Below, in pieces: positions 55,689 to 64,000 of a stretch of 64,000 nt of DNA. A program made the translations under genes and the position numbers. The stretch spans positions 22,194,001 through 22,258,000 of the forward strand of contig CM060732.1 in NCBI GenBank assembly GCA_030704615.1. Direction: 5' to 3'. Under the pieces are notes generated by a model. That model saw only the letters and a program-made list of their open reading frames with translations, was not told the origin of the DNA and searched no databases. This DNA is from Takakia lepidozioides (Eukaryota; Streptophyta; Takakiopsida; Takakiales; Takakiaceae). Position 1 is the stretch's first letter. Every line of letters starts with the position of its first letter.

Positions 55689-57232
55689 TCAGAAATCCAC
55701 GAGGTCTGCATATGTGAAGGAAGGATTGTCATACTGAAAGCGCCCCAACAATTCCCCACCACTAGTGCTTGCTGCAGACTTTGGCCTGGTAACTTCCAGC
55801 TTCTCCACTTGACCATCTACCCTAGCAGGTTTATTATTCCACGGTGCCTCGTTGGTATTCTTCTGCTTAAACTGTGATCCTCTGGCATTGATCTGCACCC
55901 ACACTCCATCCATGGTCCCCTTCAGCTATCCGTGCCTCCCTGACAGAAATGCTTTAGATTCTTTGCCTGACATTGGTTTAGAGAAGTAGGCAAAAATTGT
56001 CATACTGATCACAGCCAGGTGACACGACCCAATTACAGAAGGACAATGTTGATATTGGATGTTTATATATCATTTATTTCATGATACGACATGTTTACCC
56101 TCCACCTTCAATATGACACGTGTGGCTGTGTCAGTTGGTTCAAACTGAAGCGCAAAAAGGGATAGACATTGGCACTAACATTAAACTGCCTCATCTCAGA
56201 GCTTCATCCCCAGCCTGAACTTTAACCACAGCCAGTATAACACAAAAAAAATGGAAGCTATAACAATCTCTTGGAAACTACAGGTCAGATGGGTAGTACT
56301 GGAATCAACCCCCTGCTTTCTACTATGAGGGCATTAAAGCGATGAATCCACTTGCATTGCCCTTTACATGAGCTTGATCCAAGACTGATCCACTAGCCCT
56401 CTAGATTGCAACACATGTGAATAATTGCAGGGACAACTCGCAGTATCAGGACAAGAGAGAGACAGAGAGACCCCGGGCACAAATCATCCACTTGCAAGAA
56501 ATGCACCTTGATATCTGCTCCAGCTGTAGCATAAAAGTTCACCCTTTTGCCTCGATTGTCCCGCCACCGACTGGGGTCTGACAAATATCCATGGCCAAGC
56601 TCCACTTCTGTAACTTGACTTTTTGCATACATGCCTACAAATCCAGTGGCAGAGACATAACGATAACACTCAGGTCCACCAGACTGCTGGGAGTCACTGT
56701 AAGCCAACCCTGTGTCAAAACCAGACCTAATCTCCAGAAACAAGAACTCGCCCAAATTATTATCAGGGCAACAGGTTGAAAAATGTCCCTGGTGAACAAG
56801 TGTTCTACTTCCCTGATTTACAAAAGCTATGTGTTACAACAAGCATAGCTTTTTGGTCCCTTGACTCTTACAAAGATATATCACGGAGACATTGGTCTGA
56901 TAAAATGCTAAACAAAAGGGCCCCTCATGCCATGATTGATATGGACCTTAACAGAATGTTGCAATTGGAAAAAAAAACAGCTTGACTCATACCACATAAA
57001 AGTGGAATTAAAGCCAGCAACAACCTTCACATGTTGCCCCACAAGAGGTGGACAGGAGAGAGAGAGTGTAGACTTTGCTTGCAATAGCATTGTTGCCATG
57101 GACCCAACCTGAATTTGGACAGAGGAGAAAAGCAGCAGGAAGAGCAAAAGGGCATAGTGCAGACTGATGCAGTGCAACAAGTGCTTTTCCAGAATAAGCT
57201 TTCATAACACCTCTTTCTACTACCAGGCTCAA
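55689..57232 (-). CDS. Possible multi-exon host gene of unknown function
   Basis: Three minus-strand frames look exon-like. 57180-56990 starts MLHCISLHYALLLFLLLFSS (hydrophobic, signal-peptide-like). 56755-56520 encodes GLAYSDSQQSGGPECYRYVS, VGMYAKSQVTEVELGHGYLS, RGKRVNFYATAGADIK, followed by a GTGCATTT donor-like site. 55913-55689 encodes MDGVWVQINARGSQFKQKN and an end GRFQYDNPSFTYADLVDF. Splice joins could not be proved and no family is recognised. They may belong to different genes. Confidence 0.3.
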
Positions 57233-58190
57233 GACATGGCCGTCTTGGTTTTGAATTCTAGGGTGAATGTGTCCATGAAGGTGATGCAGAGCAGCAATTC
57301 AGGTCTTACTACCCTTGACTCCGTCTTCCCCAGGGACTTCAGGAGGATGTTGGAGGGCAGAGAGAGAGAAAAAGAGATGAACTCATGTATCCTTCCCAAC
57401 TTCCAAAGCAAGGAACCATCACTTAGCAAGGGGTTAGTAGCTTCACCTCTCCTTTGGGGTAGAAACAAGTATGCTCATTTTGATCGACCCATGCATGCAA
57501 GCACAATCCCAAGCAGCTATTGTTGTGCCTGGAATGATTGAACCTCGTTGTTGATATCGACATTGAGCAATCTTGACTGACTGCACACCATAGATAAGAA
57601 GAGGGTATCCATATAACTACTTCTATTCTGCAGTTTTCTCCAATTCACCACATATAACTGCACCCTGTACCCCATTCTCCACGTCTCTGTAGTACTCTCT
57701 TTGGTAGGACAAGGATAACCTACCAGCTTGCGAAGTCTGTTTTAGTAACAGTCTTTGCCACAGCAAGGCTGAATCTAGTCAACACTTTTCCAGTATTCAG
57801 GTACTCAATGTCCCGGCCATGATTACGGCCAATAAGGTGCCCCGTGTTGGCAATTTCCTAGTCGAATGCGACCACGAGCGGACGCGGCCACTACATTTTC
57901 TCTGCCTCCAGGTGGCACCGTCTCTCATCCCCCTGTCCTCGTCTACTCGTCTCGCACTGGCGTGAAGCTGAAACACCTCAATGCAGCGAGGTTTGGAAAA
58001 TGCACATGGGAGTACACAATTGTTCATACAACAGACTCTTGACAACCTTGGCCGAGGTCAAGGCTTGCAAGCACCATAGCCGCGGGGAGACTTGTGAGGC
58101 CACCCCAAGATGCCTGACTGGCGTGCCTGGTAGGATCCGACTAAGGGCATGGTGGATAGGAAGCCATGCCCCCACTGCTTCCATGCTTAC
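57233..58190. other. No supported gene
   Basis: Only short unrecognised frames on both strands. Confidence 0.4.
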
Positions 58191-58570
58191 TACTGCATCA
58201 CTGCTGCTTCTCCAAACCCAAGACTGCCATTTACTCCTTCTCCAAACTAGACACTGAGATGTGTTCCTTATCCCAACTGAACACAAAGATCTGTTCCTTC
58301 TCCAGTTCCTCCTTCCTCAAACCCAAATACAGAGAACTGCTCTTTCTTTGAGATGTGCTCCTTCTCGAAACTGAACATTGCAACTTGCTCCTTCTCAAGC
58401 GAACACCAAGATCTTCTCCTTCTCCAAAACCAATACGGAGATTTGCTAGTTCTCTAAAACAAAACACCAAGATGTGCTCCTTCTCCTTCTGCGATAGCGA
58501 CAATTTGTTTCTTCGCCATCTAAGTCTGAATATTTATTTTCTCCATTCGACACACCGAGATTTGCTTTTT
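58190..58570. repeat. Degenerate tandem repeat, about 30-bp unit
   Basis: Units of the form GAGATNTGCTCCTTCTCCAA followed by A-rich CAAACAC recur (for example near 58257, 58287, 58409, 58440, 58467). The minus strand encodes a repetitive frame (EKEQIFVFSWDKEHISVSSL). Confidence 0.7.
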
Positions 58571-59790
58571 CAGCTCCCGTAAAAATCTCTCTGCCCTCCC
58601 AGGCATCGGGGAACAGACACCTAAACCCTAAGCCCTAGATACTAGGATTAGAGTTTAGAGGCATTGACTACACAACACTAGTCTCATCCGCGCCCCATCC
58701 ATGGAGCTGCGTGTTTGTGTCTCGCATGGACAATCGAGAGGTATGGCTGCTTCCCCGAATTCCCAGGGAAGGGGCATGCGCAAGGCCCTGTCTTCATCTT
58801 TTTGCAGTGATGGGGCGGGAAGCCTCGGATCCTGCTGCAGATTAACCGACCAGGCTGTGGAGCTGAAATGGGTATCAAACTTGGCGATGACAGGCCCCAA
58901 ACCGCAAACCCAAACTCCGCAGCCTCCAGGCATAGCGTACAAAGGTATGGACAGGGAGATCTTTGCTCACTCTCGCATCGGAGCCATCCTGGCTTCATAT
59001 TGTTCCGCCCACCCCAACAAAAACTTGACATTTACCAGTTTAGTAGACACCCTTACTTTCCTTCCATGAGAACTTTCAGGATCTGATGCTGAGAGAGAGA
59101 GAAATGAAATGAAATGAAATGGTACTTTATAACGTCCGCTAGAAGCTCAAAGAGCTTACGGGACAGGAGAAGAAAGAAACAAGAAGAGAGAGGGGCCACA
59201 AACAGCCCAAAAGCAACTAAAGCTCAAGGGATTGTCTAAGAGTCAACGCTTCATGCAGGTAAGCTGCCAAGCATTTCTGATCCTCGTAATCCAGAGTCCT
59301 CTGTTGGTCAGAAGAGCAGTAGTACTGTTCAGTCACTCTTCCCTTGTTCAGATAGTGCATATCAGCAGCTCATAGAACATCAACACTGACTCTGTTATTA
59401 GAGGTAGGTGGCAAATTTTTAGGAATGTCTACCTACCTGTCTGATTTGGTGGCTGGAAGTAAGGAGTGCCACACTCTACCAAGGGTCGAGAGGTTGGTAC
59501 TAACTAAACTCCACCAGTTATGGAGGTGGTTGGTAGCTGGGTCAAGAACACAATGATGAATGCAGCCTTGATGGAGTAGTTAGTGGCAATTCCATATAAG
59601 CAGCCATGTGTTGATCAATTCAGTGAGAGAGAGAGAGAGAGAGCACTTATTTATATTGTAGGATAATATTTTGTGGAAGAGGCACCAGTTTTCACCAGGG
59701 TAAGGATCTGACAGGGCTTGCGCATAGCCCACGGAAATCCTGCTGCAAGTTCCAGGATGGTCAAGCATTAATTATCCTCATTGTGCAGGG
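58571..59790. other. No supported gene; simple repeats
   Basis: Overlapping frames on both strands at 58684-59069 without a known domain. GAAAT repeats at 59100-59120 and a GA run at 59624-59642. Confidence 0.4.
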
Positions 59791-60034
59791 GTGATTACCA
59801 CAGATGTGGCACGCATCATTGTGGTCTTTCTGGAGCAGGCTATTATGTACCCTTCAAGAAGAGATGTTATGGAAGGCCTCTGCTATCATTCTTCAGCAAG
59901 GCTCAGACAATTAAGAGCTGCTAAAGATCAATGTTTAAGCAGTGTTTGCATGCAGGCCAAAGAATTAGCAGAGATCGGCTCTGGCTGGAGTTCTTCTCGG
60001 ATCCTTCACAGTGGTGGGACAACAGGTTTGATAA
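59791..60034 (+). CDS. Isolated exon-like ORF of unknown function
   Basis: Between a GTGCAG acceptor-like site and an ATAAG/GTGAGG donor-like site, the frame encodes TTDVARIIVVFLEQAIMYPS, RRDVMEGLCYHSSARLRQLR. The composition is protein-like, but I recognise no family and see no partner exons. Confidence 0.3.
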
Positions 60035-60433
60035 GGTGAGGCTTGCCTTCATTCACAACCAAAGAGTTTTGTGGTTGAAGGTGGCCTAATCCTAATTTGT
60101 AGACCATTGTATTCCTGTTGCTCAACTAAATGACAATCCCGCCACGTCTCGGAAACCAGCAGAAGCATCCTTCTTACTCTTGCTATGACTAGTTTGCACT
60201 CTCTTATTATCAGGCCATGAAAGTTTCTAGGTTTCTCCCTGTTACTTTCGGGCTTCGGTGGCTGTAACCTGGTCTATGTGAGGCTGTGATTGAAGCTATG
60301 GCTGCTCAGCTCCCCATCTGTTGTTTCACAGAAAAACCAAAGGACACCAGACTTCAGACATAAGTACACGAAGGAGGCCCTTTGGATTGAGGATTGGTTG
60401 AACCCTCCTTGGGTGAAGGGAGAGCTAGCTACC

Positions 60434-62650
60434 ATGATTCAAGGTCAAGCAGAATGCAGTGATATGAGGACACTGTGTACAATGGGACGACTAAAGGAAG
60501 CCCTGCACATTTTGAGCAAACGAGGCAAGTCGGCAGATTCCAGTACTTACGCCCTTCTCTTGCAGGGGTGCATCAACATGCAAGGCTTAGTGCAGGGAAA
60601 GCAGGTGCATGCCCACATTATCCAAACCGGATTCAAACCAAATATCTTCCTACTCAACACCATCATCAACATGTATGCCAAGTGTGGTAGTTTGGTGAAT
60701 GCACGCCTTGTCTTTGATAAAATGCCTGAACGAGAGATGTTTACTTGGAATATATTGATGGCAGCATATGTTCGGCATGGGTGTGGTAGGGAGACTTTCG
60801 AGATCTATGAACAGATGATACAGGAAGGGGTAACGCCCAACATGGTCACCTTCAATTGTGTTCTGAAGGCGTGTGCCAGCCTGGCAGTCCTGGAAAAGGG
60901 CCTAGAGATCCACACTGCCATCATGACGGCTGGAATTGCACCAGATACCATTCTGCAGAATACCCTCATCGACATGTATGCCAAATGTGGGAGCATGAAG
61001 GATGCACGGCAAGTGTTTGACAACATGGTGAAGCGAGATGTGGTCTCGTGGAGTGCAATGATTGCGGGATATGCCCAGCATGGCTGTGGCAGGGAGGCTT
61101 TTGAAATGTATGAGCAAATGATAAAGGATGGGGTCACACCAGATAATGTTGCATTCGTTTGCATTCTAAATGCATGTGCCAGCCTCGGAGTCCTGGAAAA
61201 GGGGAAGGATGTCCATGCTGCCATCATCAAAGCTGGAATTGCACCAGACATCATTCTGGAGACCGCCCTTGCTGACATGTATGCCAAATGCGGTAGCATG
61301 AAGGATGCACGTCAAGTGTTTGACAATATGGCTCAACGAAATGTGGTCTCATGGAACGCAATGATTGCAGGATATGCTCAGCATGGGTGCGGTAAGGAAG
61401 CCCTCGAACTACTTGAGCAAATGCAACAAGAAGACTTGAAGCCAAATGTGTCCTCATGGAATGCAATGATTGCAGGATTTGCTCACAATGGACGTGGTGG
61501 GGAAGCCTTTGACGTGTATGAGCGCATGACACAGGAAGGGGTGACACCCAACAAAGTCACTTACATATGCATTCTCAAAGCATCTGCCAGCCTGGCAGCT
61601 CTGGACAAGGGTAAGGAGGTCCATGCAGACCTCGTCAAAGCTGGAGTTGTGCCAGATATCATTTTTCAGAATATGTTGGTGGACATGTATGCCAAATGTG
61701 GGAGCATAGCGGATGCACGCCAAGTGTTTGACGATATGGCTGAACATGATGTCATCTCATGGAACACTATGATTGCAGGATATGCTCAGCACGGCTGCGG
61801 TAGGAAAGCCCTCCAACTGTTTGAACAGATGCAACAGGAAGGCTCGAAGCCCAACAGTATCACAATCACAGGTGTTCTCTCTGCATGTAACCATGTGGGG
61901 CTAGTCGATGAAGGCAGTCACTACTTTGAAAATATGAATCGAGATCATGGCCTCACTCCATCAGTGGAGCATTTTAGCTGCATGGTGGACCTTCTTGGCC
62001 GTGCAGGCCGCTTGGATGAGGCAGAGAGTTTGGTCCACACTATCCAGGTCGAACCTGGTGGTTCCGTGTGGGGGGCCTTGTTTGGTGCCTGCAGAATTTA
62101 TGGCAATGTGGAGCTAGCAGAACGCATGGTGAATTGCCTTCTCAAGTTGGATACACAGGATCCTCCAACTTCTGTGCTGCCATTGAACAATTACGCTGCT
62201 GCAGGCAGGTGGGACCACACAGCACAGGTAAAAAGATGATGCAGGACCAAGGCGTCTGAAGGAAACCAGGGTGCAGCTGCGTTGAGGTGGACAACTGGGT
62301 CCATACAGTTGTTGTGGAATTAACATGTATCATCCTCGCATTGAGGACATCCATGCTGAGCTGAAGAGAGAGTCTGGGCAGATGAAGGCTGTTGGGTACA
62401 TGTCTAACACACATTTCATGGTGAGGAGCTAGGGATTTTCTCTCTGTCATCACACTGTCCATTGCTTTTGCTTTTGGGCTGATCAGCATGTCTGGTAGGA
62501 CCCCTCTCTGTGTCATCGAGACCCTTGGGGAACAATGGGTCTGCACTGACTGCCACATGGCCATGAATTTCATCTCAAGATTGTTGGGCTGTGCTGCAGG
62601 ATGCTAACTGCTTCCAAGATGGGTTTGGTTCTTGTGGGGATTCCTGGTGA
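60434..62650 (+). pseudogene. Second PPR protein, PLS-DYW type, with degraded DYW end
   Basis: First in-frame ATG at 60434 (MIQGQAECSDMRTLC). An intact PPR array follows with the same repeat style as the 53-55 kb locus (for example DMYAKCGSMKDARQVFDNM, VVSWSAMIAGYAQHGCGREA) and E-type motifs (SVWGALFGACRIYGNVELAE). The frame is lost at 62230 (one A missing in AAAAAG; KKMMQDQGV follows in the next frame) and a TGA lies at 62257-62259. Remnants of E+ and DYW remain: GCSCVEVDNWVHT, FGLISMSGRTPLCVIET, CTDCHMAMNF and a final GSCGDSW with TGA at 62648. The HxE signature is not recognisable, so editing activity is unlikely even if translated. Confidence 0.85.
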
Positions 62651-63842
62651 AATGAGCATCAAAGAAGTGCGTTGCTGGTGGATAGGTTATCTCCGTGTTC
62701 TTCTGCCAAAAGTACAGCGAAAGGAGAATGTGTATATTTGAATGTGTCACTCAAAACTGGACGTTTAAGTCAGTTGCCCTCAGGTACCCGGAGTATGATT
62801 CAAGCAGTTGACTGTTTGTAAGTTACTGAAATGTTCTTCAAGACTTGTCGACAGACTTGGCAAATGAAAATAAGCTTGGAGACTTTCCTGAGGCTTGAAG
62901 TTATTAGTCAAAAGAGGTGGAACAACAAAAAAATTCCCCAAACAATGTAGTCTGGGTAATCCAGAACCTTTCAAGTACATGTAGTGAGTCCCCAAGAGTT
63001 CCACATGTGAAGGATTGAGATCATTGTTTATGCAGTTTGCAAAACCAGCCGATTGTTCTCCTTGTCAGTTTGAGGCCATTAATCTGCCCTAGAGAGGACT
63101 TGTTTTTTTCTTAAACCTACTCCACCGTTTAAAAATGCGTAAGCATAAGCGAGAGCGGTAGCCCCAGTGAAAAATTGATCTGGAAACCCAGTTGGCATGC
63201 CCTTTTTTTTTTTTTTTTTTTGAAGGCATGCCTTGATTTGGGATTCCGGATGAAGAGTTGTAATGGCCAGATTCCTTCTACCTACCTTTTCGACATTGGA
63301 TGAACAGACGTTGGATGATGGCCGTTGAAAAAGGGCTTGGATGAAACAGCTGGAAACAATCTATTTTTAAACTAAGTATTGTCTTATGTTAACAGCTAGT
63401 TTATCTCTAAAATAGAATGAGGTGGCGTCCTATCTGGACAGACACCCGGATGGCATCCAAATGACCAATCAGGGCTTACCACTTGGTCAGATAAGATTGT
63501 GGGCCTTAGTTTATAAAAGGGATCAACACGACGCTTAAGGCGGCGGTGTACGTTTGGTGTGAAACCCTACTGTACCTGTGTGGGAGTTTTGGATGAAAAG
63601 GATGTGAGTGAGGATGTGCTGTTAAGCTCTGTGAGTGATTCTGACTCCTCTCCGTTGGATCCTGCCTATCTCGCTAGCCTGCTTTACCGAGCATACTTCC
63701 CCCTTATAGCTCAATATCCCTAGAGGAAGAGGAATAACGGGGTGGGCGAGAATCTTGGTGGAGAGGGGGGGCAAGATTGCGTTAATCATTAGCTGCACAT
63801 TCTTCTTTGTACGTCAGGTAGCTGTACGCTGACACTGTTACC
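62651..63842. other. Intergenic sequence and putative promoter
   Basis: No supported ORF. GGCATGCC flanks a 20-T run (63196-63230). TATAAAAG at 63512-63519 could be a TATA box for a transcript covering the last ORF. Confidence 0.4.
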
Positions 63843-64000
63843 ATGGCGGTGCTCTACTGTTTCAGTTCTTGCTCGTGTTTTTGCTTGTTCATGGCTTTCA
63901 CATCATCTGCTTACATTCTGCAACCTGCGGCGATGGCCTCGTCTTCTGATCCTTCCACTGACGCTGAGTTCAAGGAGTACAAAGAAACTTCTACTGGTCA
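63843..64000 (+). CDS. Start of an ORF that runs off the window
   Basis: ATG at 63843 (ACCATGG context) opens MAVLYCFSSCSCFCLFMAFT, then AAMASSSDPSTDAEFKEYKE and continues to the window edge. The Cys-rich hydrophobic start resembles a signal sequence; alternatively, an internal MASSSDPSTDAEF start would resemble a copia gag beginning. Not decidable here. Confidence 0.35.
   Translation, partial: MAVLYCFSSCSCFCLFMAFTSSAYILQPAAMASSSDPSTDAEFKEYKETSTG

Overview
The window looks like nuclear DNA from a land plant, probably a seed-free one (lycophyte, fern or bryophyte). The reasons are GT-AG introns, plant-type CACTA, Ty3/gypsy chromovirus and Ty1/copia elements, two long PLS/DYW-type PPR loci that closely resemble each other, a Dof-like zinc finger and a MIKC*-type MADS box. 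The lineage is inferred from family style only. Most of the window is transposable-element sequence, and few genes look intact.

Layout. 1-6313: right part of a CACTA (En/Spm) element, with a TNP2-like transposase on the minus strand, a divergent plus-strand gene that joins an FCP1-like half-domain to a TNP1-like domain, about four 100-bp subterminal repeats, and a terminus reading TTGTAGTG. 8200-9860: degenerate repeat array with TTTAGGG-like and GGTTAT motifs. 9977-21904: an unidentified mobile-looking unit, with a minus-strand ORF pair, a decayed multi-exon gene with a ParB-like motif and a DNA-methyltransferase-like motif, and two FCP1-like pseudophosphatase loci. At least eleven copies of a short palindrome (arms ACCTCCACTG / CAGTGGAGGT, 2-nt spacer) sit in its introns and flanks.

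23279-39194: one minus-strand copia element broken by at least four later insertions: a 284-bp short element in its 3' LTR, a 2.68-kb insert in RT, a G15...C15-bounded 1.2-kb CpG-rich element in integrase, and a complete 7-kb chromovirus (30372-37381, TSD CCCCT). A PPR gene relic lies just beyond. 39944-40687: divergent Dof-like gene with a TATA box and a possible uORF or short first intron. 41568-46751: second gypsy element (TSD GATCC) whose central 1.2 kb is inverted. 47716-48918: intronless MIKC*-like MADS gene. 52702-55205 (-) and 60434-62650 (+): two PPR-DYW loci, both broken at the DYW end. The last 160 bases hold the start of an ORF that runs off the window.

The most unusual signal is the 10-22 kb unit: a ParB/methyltransferase-like gene together with a dispersed palindrome confined to the same interval, and FCP1-like domains that also occur in the neighbouring CACTA element.
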